Shown: positions 8,315 through 16,854 of the stretch, piece by piece
Numbering within the stretch: position 1 is the stretch's first letter
How the letters are laid out: each line of letters begins with the position of its first letter
Assembly (NCBI GenBank): GCA_963705955.1
Contig: CAVPLH010000010.1
Location: 310,001-374,000 of the forward strand
Direction of reading: 5' to 3'
Length of the DNA stretch: 64,000 nt
Origin: WHSW01 sp963705955
GTDB taxonomy: Bacteria; Actinomycetota; Thermoleophilia; Solirubrobacterales; 70-9
Notes under the pieces: generated by a model
What the model was told of the DNA's origin: nothing
The model's input: the letters and a program-made list of their open reading frames with translations, nothing else
Databases searched by the model: none
Program-made: the position numbers and the translations under genes

Positions 8315-10200
8315 ACCGCGCACTCCCCCTCGCCGCGCTCGACCTTGTAGGGCTCCGAGCGGTTCCAGTCGATGAACTGGTTCATCGACTCGAGGCTGAA
8401 CTCGGCCGGCAGGGTGAGGTCGGCGACCTCCTGCTCGAAATGGGCGGTACCGAGCCGCTCGACGAAGTCGTTGAAGGCCTCGTCGCCGTCGCGCTCGGCC
8501 TCGTAGAGGCGGAGCCAGCGCTCGACCGCCTCCGGGACCCGCTTCGCGGGGAGCCGCGCCTTGAGCCGGTGGCCGTAGATCACCTCGCCACCCTCGTACT
8601 TGCCGCCGAGGTGCGGGATGTAGGCCGGCATCGCCCGACCGCCCACCTTCAGCGAGGCGCCGTAGAAGCCGATGTTGGCGATGTGGTGCTGGCTGCAGCC
8701 GTTCGGGCAGCCGGACATCTTGATGTGAACGCCGCGGGTCAGCGGATCGGTGATCTGCATCGCCTCGATCCGCTCCTGGACGGCGCGGTTGAGGCCCATC
8801 GAGCTCGTGATCCCGAGCTTGCAGCTGTCGGTGCCCGGGCACGAGACGACGTCCGTGACCTCGCTCGCCCCCGGCTCGGCGAGCCCGAGCTCGCCGAGCC
8901 GGTCCCAGACGTCGTAGACGGCCTCGTCGCGGACCCAGCGCAGGACGAAGTTCTGCTGCACCGTGGTCCGGGCCGAGCCGCCGGTGAACTCGCGCATGAT
9001 CCGACCGAGCCCGCGCAGCTGCTCGGGGGTCAGGTCGCCACGGGTGACCTTCACCGTGACCGCCGAGAAACCCGGCTGGCGCTGGGCGCGGACGCTCGAC
9101 TCGCACCAGCGATCGAACTCGCTGCGGTCGCCGTTCGGACTTGCGCCGGCCGCCGGAGGCGGCGGTGCGTTGGCCTCCTCGTCCGGTCCGTAGACGAGGT
9201 GGTCGATCGAGAAGTCGCGCTCGGAGACCCAGTCGCCCTCGAGCTCCTCCTCGACGAGCTCGCGGAAGGCGTCGATTCCGATCTTGTCGATCAGCACCTT
9301 GATCCGGGCTCGGGCGCGGTTGACCCGCAGCCACTCCTGGCGGTCGAAGATCCGGAACACCGCCTCGGAGACCTTCAGGTAGTCGCCGTTGTCGAGCTCG
9401 ACGAAGTCGTAGAGGGTTGGGGCGACTCGAGGCATGATCGACGTGCCGCCCCCGACCCGGATCTCCACCCCGCGGACCCCGTCGCGCTCGCGCGGGATGA
9501 AGCCGATGTCGTGGATCCCCGTGATCGCGACGTCCTCGTCGGTCGCCGTGAAAGCGGTCTTCACCTTTCGCGGCATCAGCTGCGTGGTCGGGTGGCGGAC
9601 GAAGTAGCGGACGTAGGCGGCGGCGTACGGAGTGATGTCGAAGCGCTCGCCGACGGTGATCCCGGCGTAGGGATCGCCGGTCACGTTGCGGACCGTGTTG
9701 CCGCAGCCCTCGCGCGAGGAGAGCCCCGCGTCGGAGATCTCGCGGATCAGGCTCGCCGCGTCAGGGAGCGGCACGTGGTGGATCTGGATGTTCTGACGGG
9801 TGGTGATGTGGCCCTTGCGCAACGGCGCGTACTTCTCGATCACCGAGGCGAAGGCGTCCATCTGCTCGGGGGTGACGCCGCCCATCGGCAGCTTCACGCG
9901 GATCATCTGCACGTCGGGCTGGCGTTGGCCGTAGACGCCCTGCTTGAGCCGGAAGCCGATGAACTGGTCCTCGGGCGTCTGCCCGTCGAGGAACTTCGCG
10001 GCCTCGTTGTCGAAGTCCTCGAACTCGCGCTCGATGATCGGGATCAGGTGCCCGGGGACGTTCTCGTACGCCTCGGGGTTCTCGATCGACCCGAGCTTGC
10101 CCTTTCCGGCCTGCTTCTTGTCCGGCTGCACGTCGAGCTTGTGCTCGGCTGCGATCCGGTCGGCAGCTGTGGTCGCCTCGGGGGCGGAGGTGGGCTCCAT
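8311..10200 (-). CDS. sir: Ferredoxin-type sulfite/nitrite reductase (siroheme, [4Fe-4S])
   Basis: 629 residues with two ferrodoxin-like half domains and the siroheme/[4Fe-4S] ligands CPGTDSC (about residue 452) and GCPNGC (about residue 497). The active-site stretch MPRKVKTAF supplies the basic residues that bind the anion. Nitrite and sulfite reductases share this fold; the operon partners cysH, sat and cysC make sulfite the likely substrate, yielding sulfide for cysteine synthesis. It is the first gene of a six-gene, mostly overlapping operon, with an inverted repeat 20 bp upstream of its ATG. Confidence 0.88.
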   Translation of the reverse strand: MEPTSAPEATTAADRIAAEHKLDVQPDKKQAGKGKLGSIENPEAYENVPGHLIPIIEREFEDFDNEAAKFLDGQTPEDQFIGFRLKQGVYGQRQPDVQMIRVKLPMGGVTPEQMDAFASVIEKYAPLRKGHITTRQNIQIHHVPLPDAASLIREISDAGLSSREGCGNTVRNVTGDPYAGITVGERFDITPYAAAYVRYFVRHPTTQLMPRKVKTAFTATDEDVAITGIHDIGFIPRERDGVRGVEIRVGGGTSIMPRVAPTLYDFVELDNGDYLKVSEAVFRIFDRQEWLRVNRARARIKVLIDKIGIDAFRELVEEELEGDWVSERDFSIDHLVYGPDEEANAPPPPAAGASPNGDRSEFDRWCESSVRAQRQPGFSAVTVKVTRGDLTPEQLRGLGRIMREFTGGSARTTVQQNFVLRWVRDEAVYDVWDRLGELGLAEPGASEVTDVVSCPGTDSCKLGITSSMGLNRAVQERIEAMQITDPLTRGVHIKMSGCPNGCSQHHIANIGFYGASLKVGGRAMPAYIPHLGGKYEGGEVIYGHRLKARLPAKRVPEAVERWLRLYEAERDGDEAFNDFVERLGTAHFEQEVADLTLPAEFSLESMNQFIDWNRSEPYKVERGEGECAV

Positions 10201-10219
10201 TGCGCCGCCATATTACACA

Positions 10220-10235
10220 AATCCCGATTGGGATT
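10220..10235. promoter_or_regulatory. Inverted repeat in the sulfur operon promoter
   Basis: AATCCC-GATT-GGGATT is a perfect 6-bp inverted repeat in a locally AT-rich stretch (10205-10250) just upstream of the sulfite reductase ATG. Its position suits an operator for the assimilation operon. It does not match the palindrome at 3103-3131, so a common regulator is not shown. Confidence 0.4.
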
Positions 10236-10294
10236 AGGGTATTTAGGTTGTGGACGGGGCTCGGCCGCGTCGCCGAGCCCCGCCGGACGGCGTC

Positions 10295-10504
10295 CTAGTC
10301 GACGTCGCTGTCCTCGATCAGGAACGCGACGCGAACGTGGGCGCGGTACTCGTCGAGGTTCTCGCCCCGGATCCCGGTCGAGACGATGTCGACGGCACGG
10401 ATGTTGCGCAGCGACCCCTGGGCCTGGGCGAGCGCCTGCTTCGCCGCGTCGTCGGTCGATGTCGACGAGCTTCCGACGAGCTCGATGATCTTCACTACGG
10501 CCAC
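10295..10504 (-). CDS. Dodecin family flavin-binding protein
   Basis: 69 residues from GTG 10504, which has GGAGGAG 5 bases upstream. The sequence VVKIIELVGSSSTSTDDAAKQAL and the late strand EYRAHVRVAFLIE match dodecins, small dodecameric proteins that store and protect riboflavin, FMN or lumichrome. An upstream ATG (10534) would add ten charged residues but lacks the good ribosome-binding site. Confidence 0.85.
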   Translation of the reverse strand: MAVVKIIELVGSSSTSTDDAAKQALAQAQGSLRNIRAVDIVSTGIRGENLDEYRAHVRVAFLIEDSDVD

Positions 10505-10563
10505 GATCTCCTCCTCGATCCGGTCTCTGGGCATTGCCGGCGCGCGTGGCCGGTGGCAGTGTT

Positions 10564-10818
10564 CTATCCCTTCCCGGGCGCCGGCACAACCGCGCCCCAG
10601 CCCGAGCCGCTCAGCCGGCGGGCGGCGATGCCCTCCTCGAGCGCCGCGCGCTGCCACCGGCTCTGCGGCGGTGGGCCGGCGGCGGGGGCCGGCGCGGTGT
10701 CGGCAAGGAACTGCTCGAGCGCGGCGACGATCGCCGCCCGCTCGCTCGGCGAGGCGCCGCCCGAGAGCAGCTCGATCCGCGGCCGGGGCGGCTTTCGGTT
10801 CCCGTTCGCGCCCGTCAT
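10564..10818 (-). CDS. Acyl-CoA carboxylase epsilon-like small protein
   Basis: 84 residues: a basic N-terminus, then RIELLSGGASPSERAAIVAALEQFL, a Pro/Ala-rich linker, and SRWQRAALEEG. This layout (beta strand plus G-x-P/SxExAA helix, Ala-rich linker, SxW..A) resembles the AccE/epsilon subunits of actinobacterial acyl-CoA carboxylases. Such subunits are usually encoded beside the beta subunit; here the beta subunit gene is 11 kb away. The match is by pattern only, so the assignment is tentative. Confidence 0.5.
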   Translation of the reverse strand: MTGANGNRKPPRPRIELLSGGASPSERAAIVAALEQFLADTAPAPAAGPPPQSRWQRAALEEGIAARRLSGSGWGAVVPAPGKG

Positions 10819-10844
10819 CTCGCGCCAATCTAACCTGCCGGGCG

Positions 10845-11792
10845 ATGGCGGACGTCCAGCTCTTCGATCGCGATGCCGTGCTGACGGCGGTTCCGGCGGG
10901 CGCCGCGATCGAGAGCACCCGGACCGCGTTCCGGCGCCACGCCGCCCGCGACTGGGAGATGCCGCCGAAGGTCTACGTCGACGCGCCGCCGAATGGCGAC
11001 TTCCGGGCGATGCCCGCCCGGGGCGACGGGCTCGCGACCCTGAAGTGGGTGACGTCGTTTCCGGACAATCCGGCGCGCGGGCTCCCGGTCGTCGCCGGTG
11101 CCCTGCTCGTCTCCAGTGCCGAGACCGGGGAGCTGCTGGCGATCATGGACTGCGCCGCGATCACCTCACTGCGAACCGGGGCCGCGGCGGCGGTCTCGGC
11201 GCAGGCCCTGGCCCGCCCCGACGCTCGCTCCGCCGGCCTGATCGGGTGCGGCGTCAACGGCGCCTGGGCGGGCCGCTGCCTCGCGGCCGCGGGCTACGGC
11301 GGCGGCGTCTGTTACGACCCGAGGCCGGCGGCGTCCGAGGCGCTCGCCGACGAGCTCGGTTGGCGCGCCGCGGGACGCGCAGAAGCCGCGGCGCAGGACG
11401 TCGTCGTCACGGTCACCCCGGCCCGCGAACCGGTGATCGGCGTCGGCGATCTACGCCCCGGCCAGCATCTGGCGGTGCTCGGCGCCGACGCCCACGGCAA
11501 GGCCGAGGTCGAGCTCGCGGCGCTCGAGCGCTGCAGCCTCTTCTGCGACGAGTGGGAGCAGGCATCGCGGGGCGGCGAGCTCTCGGGCGCGGTCAGCGCC
11601 GGGACGCTCCGCCGCGAGCGCGTCACCGAGATCGGGGACGTTCTGCTCGAGCGCAGTCCGGGGAGGCGCCGAGACGACGAGATCACCCTGTTCGACTCCA
11701 CCGGCCTCGCGATCCAGGATCTCGGCGTCGCCGCGGCGGTGCTATCCGCCTGGCGTGCCGGCGACGCCGAGTCGACGCGGATCGCGATCTGA
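10845..11792 (+). CDS. Ornithine cyclodeaminase/mu-crystallin family protein
   Basis: 315 residues with the OCD/mu-crystallin pattern: N-terminal substrate domain, DCAAITSLRTGAAAAVSAQALARPD (R-T-G-A signature near residue 105), then the Rossmann motif GLIGCGVNGAWAG (the usual GxGxQA is changed to GVNGAW). Enzymes of this family deaminate or reduce imino acids using NAD(P)H. The glutamine of GxGxQ is missing, so strict ornithine cyclodeaminase activity is not certain. It is divergent from the AccE-like gene with a 26-bp gap. Confidence 0.8.
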   Translation: MADVQLFDRDAVLTAVPAGAAIESTRTAFRRHAARDWEMPPKVYVDAPPNGDFRAMPARGDGLATLKWVTSFPDNPARGLPVVAGALLVSSAETGELLAIMDCAAITSLRTGAAAAVSAQALARPDARSAGLIGCGVNGAWAGRCLAAAGYGGGVCYDPRPAASEALADELGWRAAGRAEAAAQDVVVTVTPAREPVIGVGDLRPGQHLAVLGADAHGKAEVELAALERCSLFCDEWEQASRGGELSGAVSAGTLRRERVTEIGDVLLERSPGRRRDDEITLFDSTGLAIQDLGVAAAVLSAWRAGDAESTRIAI

Positions 11793-11817
11793 GCGGTCTG
11801 GGCGCCCGGGGGCTTCG

Positions 11818-12360
11818 TCAGCCGCGCGGGGGCGGCGGCGGCGTCGGCGGCGGATCGGCCGGCATCGTCCGCGTTTCGGCCGCCGGGTCGCCGCTCGAGG
11901 CCTCCGGCGCCCGCTCGCGACCCGCGAGCACGAGCGAGATCCGGACCCGCCCGAGCACGACCCCGAGGCACATCAGCGCTGCCCCCGCGAGGCCGACCCA
12001 GATCCCGACCTCGCGCGTCGCGTGCGCCGTGAACAGCAGGACCGGTGGGGGGTTGACGATCGAGATCACGATCAGCACCAGCGCCACCGGGCCGGCGAGC
12101 GGCAGCACCCAGGGCGACGGCATCGGCCAGCTTCCGGTCCCGAACAGGCTCGCGGCGATCGTGTAGATCGCGGTCAGCGCCAGGGCCGCGAGCAGGACGT
12201 CGACGATCTCGAACGCCGTCCACGCCGTGATCGCGTCGGCGCCGTTCGTCGACCCGTACCAGTCGCAGAACAGGCTCACGAGCAGCATCAGCGCGCCGAC
12301 CGCGATCACCAGGGTGCCGGCGTCGATTCGCAGCGGGGCTGAGTCTCTGGCGCTCGGCAT
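11818..12360 (-). CDS. Hypothetical four-helix membrane protein
   Basis: 180 residues with four hydrophobic segments (about residues 15-33, 48-70, 84-102, 117-138) and a cytoplasmic-looking C-terminus rich in Pro and Ala (PADPPPTPPPPPRG). No family is recognised. It converges on the ornithine-cyclodeaminase-like gene and diverges from the CoA-transferase gene, from which it is separated by 150 bp holding an AT-rich patch around 12431-12466 that could be the promoter region. Confidence 0.6.
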   Translation of the reverse strand: MPSARDSAPLRIDAGTLVIAVGALMLLVSLFCDWYGSTNGADAITAWTAFEIVDVLLAALALTAIYTIAASLFGTGSWPMPSPWVLPLAGPVALVLIVISIVNPPPVLLFTAHATREVGIWVGLAGAALMCLGVVLGRVRISLVLAGRERAPEASSGDPAAETRTMPADPPPTPPPPPRG

Positions 12361-12510
12361 CGCGGGGTCGGTTACCAACCTACCGACCGCTACCTCATCG
12401 CCTGCTGCGACGTCGGAGCGCTCACTCCGAGGTTTATATGCGAAACAAGGTTCCGATATTATCCCGCGCCAGCTCCGGATCGCCGACCGCGATAGACGAG
12501 GAGGACAGCC

Positions 12511-13798
12511 ATGGCGACTGCGACCGGGTCGGGCTCGAACCAGGCCGACGATCGTGGGCCGCTCGCCGGGCTGCGGGTGCTCGACTTCACCCGGATCCTC
12601 TCCGGGCCGTACGCGACCATGCTGCTCGCCGATCTCGGCGCCGAGGTGATCAAGGTCGAGCGACCGGACGCCGGCGACGACACGCGGGCGTGGGGCCCTC
12701 CGTTCGTGGACGGGATCAGTACCTACTTCGCCGCCGTCAACCGAGGTAAGCGCAGCGTCGCTATCGACCTCAAGCAGGAACGCGGTCGCGAGCTCGTGCG
12801 CAGTCTCGCGGCCGACGCCGACATCGTGGTCGAGAACTTCCGGCCCGGGGTCTGCGAGCGCCTCGGGCTCGGCTACGAGGCGCTGGCGGCGGACAATCCG
12901 GGCCTGATCTACGCGTCGATCAACGGGTTCGGCTCGCACGGGCCGCGAGCCGGGGACGCCGGGACGGAGGTGATCGTCGAGGCTGAAACCGGTCTCATGG
13001 CGATGATGGGCACGCCCGACGGCCCGCCGGTGCGCTTCGGTGTCGCGATGGTCGATATCGCGACCGGCATGGTGCTGGTCAGCGGGGTCCTGGCGGCTCT
13101 GCTCGATCGCGGACGTAGCGGCCGCGGCCGGCGGCTCGAGTTCCCGCTCTATGCGACCGCGTTCAGCTGTCTGGCGACGGTGATCGCCTCGGCGAGCGTC
13201 GATCCCGACAGCCAAACGGGGCGCTGGGGGAGCGGACATCCGTCGATCGTCCCGTACTCGGCGTTCGCGGCCGCCGACGGCTTCGTCGTCGTCGGAGCGA
13301 TCAACGACCTCATGTGGGGGCGGATGTGTGACGCGCTCGCGTTGAGCGAGCTCCGAGACGACGCGCGCGCGGCGAGCAACGAGGCGCGGGTCCGCAACCG
13401 CGACCACGTCGACGGCGAGATCGCCGCCGCGATCGCGAATCGCCCGGTCGCCGAGGTCGCCGCCGAGCTCAAACGCGCCGGGGTGCTGGTCGCCCCGGTG
13501 CGCGGCGCGGCAAGCGCCGTCGAGGACCCGCAGGTCGTCGAGCTCGCGCTGATCGACGAGCTCGACGGGGTTCGCCTCGCCCGGACGCCTCTGAGTCAGT
13601 TCGGCGCCGGCGTGCTCCCAGCCGGCGCAGCGGCTGGGCGAGGACTCGGCGCGGGTCCTCGACGAGTGCCTGCGGCTCGGCGCCGGCGAGCTCGAGAGCC
13701 TGATCGCTGCTCGGGTCGTCGGGACAGCGGCGCGCCCGAGCCGCGGGTCGCCGGGGGGTCAGGTCGCCGCCGCCGGCGCTTCGGCGTCACCGGGCTGA
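12511..13798 (+). CDS. CaiB/BaiF (class III) CoA-transferase, frameshifted near its end
   Basis: Begins with the family hallmark LAGLRVLDFTRILSGPYATMLLADLGAEVIKVE and continues through NRGKRSVAIDLK and ENFRPGV, including the aspartate region expected to form the CoA-aspartyl intermediate (GTEVIVEAETGLMAMMG). It moves CoA between carboxylic acids. ATG 12511 has GAGGAGGA upstream. At about 13612-13617 the coding frame shifts by one base: after TPLSQFGA the true tail (SQPAQRLGEDSARVLDECL..) continues in another frame to a stop at 13798, overlapping the convergent permease gene. A sequence error is the simplest explanation. The substrate is unknown. Confidence 0.75.
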
Positions 13799-15497
13799 AC
13801 GCGGTTCAGGCGCTCCGCTCGCCGTTGCTGCCAGAGCGCCGCGCCCAGCGCGGCGACCGCGAGCCGGAACAGCATCGTCGAGAGGACGTTGACCTCGACC
13901 GGAATCCCCCGTTGGGAGGCGCCGAAGATGTAGAGCGGGAAGGTGACCGTCGTCCCCGAGTTGAAGTTCGAGACCACGAAGTCGTCGATCGAGAGCGCGA
14001 ATGCGAGTGCCGCGGCGGCGACGATCCCGGGTGCGAGCAGCGGCAGGGTCACCGTCCGGAACCGGGCGGCGGGCCCGGCGCCGAGGTCGGCCGCGGCTTC
14101 CTCGAGGCTCGGGTCGAAGCCGATCAGGCGCGACCGTACGACGACGACGACGAAGCTGATCGAGAACATGATGTGCGCGATCAGGAGGGTCGGGAACCCC
14201 CTCGCGACGTCGATGTAGACGAACATCGAGAGCAGCGCGGCGCCGATCACGACCTCGGGGGTGGCCATCGGCACGAGGATCAGCACGTTCGCCGCCCGCC
14301 GGCCGAAGAAGCGGTGGCGGACGAGGCCCAGCGCGAGCATCGTGCCGATCGCAGTTGCCGCGATCGTCGACAGCGTCGCCAGCTTCAGGCTGGTGAGCAG
14401 CGCGTCGGTCAGCTCCTGATCGGCGAACGGATCGCGCCAGTGGTCGAGCGTGAATCCCTGCCACGCGATGTTGAAGTTCCCGCTCGGGTCGTTGAACGAG
14501 AACAGGACGATGACGCCGATCGGGATCAGCATGTAGGCGACGGCGAGCGCCGCGTAGACCCCGAGTGCGCGCTCGCGGATGTAGCCGAGCGGCCCACGGG
14601 CACGTACGCCACCCGATCTCGGCGTCGCCCGCACGCCCTCGGAGCGCTCCTCGCCGTCGCCCATCAGGGCGCCGGGCCCGACGCGGAGGAGGTAGACGAC
14701 GACCACGGCCATGATCAGCGCCATGAGGACGAACGAGAGCGCCGCCGCGGTCGGGTAGTTGGCCAGCTGCAGGAACTGGGCCTGGATCACGTTCCCGATC
14801 ATCGCCTGGTTGGGACCGCCGAGGAAGTAGGCGTTGACGTAGTCGCCGACTGCGGGGATGAAGGTGAGCAGCATTCCGGCGACGATTCCCGGCGCCGAGA
14901 GCGGCAGTGTGACCCGCCAGAACGCGGCCCTCGCGGAGGCGTAGAGGTCGTTCGCGGCTTCGATCAAGCGGACGTCGAGCCGCTCGAGCGTCGCGTAGAT
15001 CGGCAGGATCATGAACGGCAGGAAGTTGTAGGTGAGACCGGCGATCACCGAAGCAGGCGTGTCGAGCACCCTCCCCGAGCTCCCGAGTAGCCCCAGCGAC
15101 CGCAGGGTGTCGACGGCGAAGCTCTGATCCGAGAGGATCGTCTGCCAGGCCAGCGTCCTGATCAGATACGTCGTGAAGAACGGCGCGATCACGGCGAACA
15201 GGAGCAGGTTTCTCCAGCGCCCCGCCCGCAGCGCGATGCGTAGGCGAGCGGATAGGCGATCAGCAGGGCGAGGATCGTGGCGACGCCGCCGTAGACGAAC
15301 GAGCGCACGAACTCCTCCTGGTGCTCGGAGACCGCCTCGGTGAAGTTGCCGAAGTTCCAGGTGAAGGCGAACCCGGTGTCGATCGATCCGCTCTCGAGCG
15401 AGACGATCCCCATCAGGATCATCGGCACGACGAAGAACAGCGCCAGCCAGACGGCACCGGGGGCGACGAGCAGCAGCGCGGGAAGGCGGCGGCTCAT
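13759..15497 (-). CDS. Fused PotB-PotC spermidine/putrescine-type ABC permease (frameshifted once)
   Basis: Two binding-protein-dependent permease domains follow one another in a single reading frame. The first (PotB-like) has the EAA loop EAANDLYASARAAFWRVTLPLSAPGI; a 35-residue polar linker (GDGEERSEGVRATP..) follows; the second (PotC-like) has EAAADLGAGPAARFRTVTLPLLAPGI. About 12 membrane segments are predicted. Such permeases are normally two proteins. The first 100 residues (MSRRLPALLLVAPGAVW..) lie in a different frame that joins near 15237, probably an indel error. It lies downstream of the PotD fragment. No PotA ATPase gene is present in the window. Confidence 0.75.
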
Positions 15498-15549
15498 TCT
15501 GTTTCAGGATCGCGGCGGTGGCGGCTGCGCGCCGCTCACGCCGGGGCGT

Positions 15550-16440
15550 TCAACCCGTGGTCACGTTCGCCCATGCCTCCTCGATCTTGGTCTCGTCGTC
15601 CCCATGGAGCGTTGGCTGGGTTGAACAGTCCTTGACGAATTCCTCCGAGGGGAAGATCAGCTCGTTGTCGGCGAGGTCGGAGTTGGCTTTCTTGAACACT
15701 TCCCGGACGCCCTCGACCGGGGTCGTGTAGTTGACGTAGGCGGCGATCTGGGCCGCGTTCTTGGGCTCGTAGATGAAGTTCAGGAACTCATACGCGGCAC
15801 CCGCGTTGGGCGCGCCGATCGGGATCACCATGTCATCCGACCAGATGATGCAGCCCTGATCGGGGACCCGGAACTGGATCGCCGGGTTGTCGGCCTGCAG
15901 CTGTACCGCGTCGCCCGACCAACCGACGGCGGCGACCACGTCGCCGCGCGGGAGGTCGTCGACGTAGTCGTTCCCGGTGATGTCTCGGATCTGGCCGGAG
16001 TCGACCGCGTCCTGGATCTTGTTGATCGTCTCCAGCCACTGGTCGGTGGTCGCGGTCTCCGGGTCGATCCCGTCCGCCTTCATCACCAGCGGCACGGTGT
16101 CGCGGAGCTCCGAGAGCAGCGTGACCTTGCCCTTGTACTTGGGGTCGAAGAGGTCGTTGATCGAGGTGATGTCCGGGGCCAGATCGGTGCGGACGATCAG
16201 TCCGGTCATTCCGCTCTGGTAGGGAACGGTGAACGAGCGGTCGGGATCGAAGTCCGGATGGCGAAGCTGCGGCAGGAGGTTCTTCTCGACGTTGGGCATC
16301 GCGCTCAGGTCGATGTCCTGGAGGTAGCCGAGGTCGTGGTATCGGCGGGCCATCCAGTCGGTGGCGACGAGGATGTCGCGGCCTCCCGACGAGCCGTTCT
16401 GGAGCTCCGGCCGCATCTTGGCGAAGAACGACTGGAATCG
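15550..16440 (-). CDS. PotD-like polyamine-binding protein, 5'-truncated
   Basis: The frame reads FFAKMRPELQNG, DILVATDWMARRYHDLGY, INDLFDPKYKGKVTLLSELRD and NYTTPVEGVREVF, clearly a PotD/PotF periplasmic binding protein. The signal peptide and about 100 N-terminal residues are missing. Homology starts abruptly a few bases after the stop codon of the upstream PPOX gene, with no ribosome-binding site or start codon. Compare the intact paralogue at 45715-46872, which aligns from its EFFGKM segment onward. A deletion or a collapsed assembly joint is likely. Confidence 0.7.
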   Translation of the reverse strand, partial: RFQSFFAKMRPELQNGSSGGRDILVATDWMARRYHDLGYLQDIDLSAMPNVEKNLLPQLRHPDFDPDRSFTVPYQSGMTGLIVRTDLAPDITSINDLFDPKYKGKVTLLSELRDTVPLVMKADGIDPETATTDQWLETINKIQDAVDSGQIRDITGNDYVDDLPRGDVVAAVGWSGDAVQLQADNPAIQFRVPDQGCIIWSDDMVIPIGAPNAGAAYEFLNFIYEPKNAAQIAAYVNYTTPVEGVREVFKKANSDLADNELIFPSEEFVKDCSTQPTLHGDDETKIEEAWANVTTG

Positions 16441-16444
16441 ACCG

Positions 16445-16849
16445 TCAGGGCGGCGGCAGATCCAGCGTCCGGATTTGATCGGGCTCGATCTCGATCCGAA
16501 ACCGCGGCACGTCCTCGGGCTTCGAGTACGCGTACGACCTGCCCTCGTAGACCCGTGAGAGCGAGTCGATGTGCGCGTAGCCTTCGTCGTCGACGATCTC
16601 CGCGACCCGGCCTTGGACGCTGACATGGCGGAGGATGTTGTCGACGTCGACGACCACCAGCGAGATGCGCGGGTCGCGGCGCAGGTTGCGCAGCCAGAGG
16701 CCCTCGGACGCGTTGACGGTGATCCGGCCTCGCTCCTGGCGGCACCAGACGACGACGCTGTACGGAGAGCCGTCTCGGTCGAGCGAGGTGAGGCAACACG
16801 GATGGGGTCCGTCCAGCAGCTCGTCGACGATCGCGGGGCGTTCGCTCAT
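16445..16849 (-). CDS. PPOX-class (pyridoxamine oxidase-like split barrel) F420/flavin protein
   Basis: 134 residues: LTSLDRDGSPYSVVVWCRQERGRITV and RNLRRDPRISLVVVD are the split-barrel signature of F420- or FMN-dependent PPOX proteins (TIGR03618-like). These reduce or oxidise small cofactors and xenobiotics. ATG 16849 starts 6 bases after the stop of the glutamine-synthetase-like gene, so the two are probably in one transcript. The final residues TLDLPPP end right where the truncated PotD begins. Confidence 0.75.
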   Translation of the reverse strand: MSERPAIVDELLDGPHPCCLTSLDRDGSPYSVVVWCRQERGRITVNASEGLWLRNLRRDPRISLVVVDVDNILRHVSVQGRVAEIVDDEGYAHIDSLSRVYEGRSYAYSKPEDVPRFRIEIEPDQIRTLDLPPP

Positions 16850-16854
16850 CAGCC

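Noticed and set aside
8440..10488. 682-codon plus-strand ORF
   Set aside because: Mirror of the sulfite reductase reading frame; no domain character.
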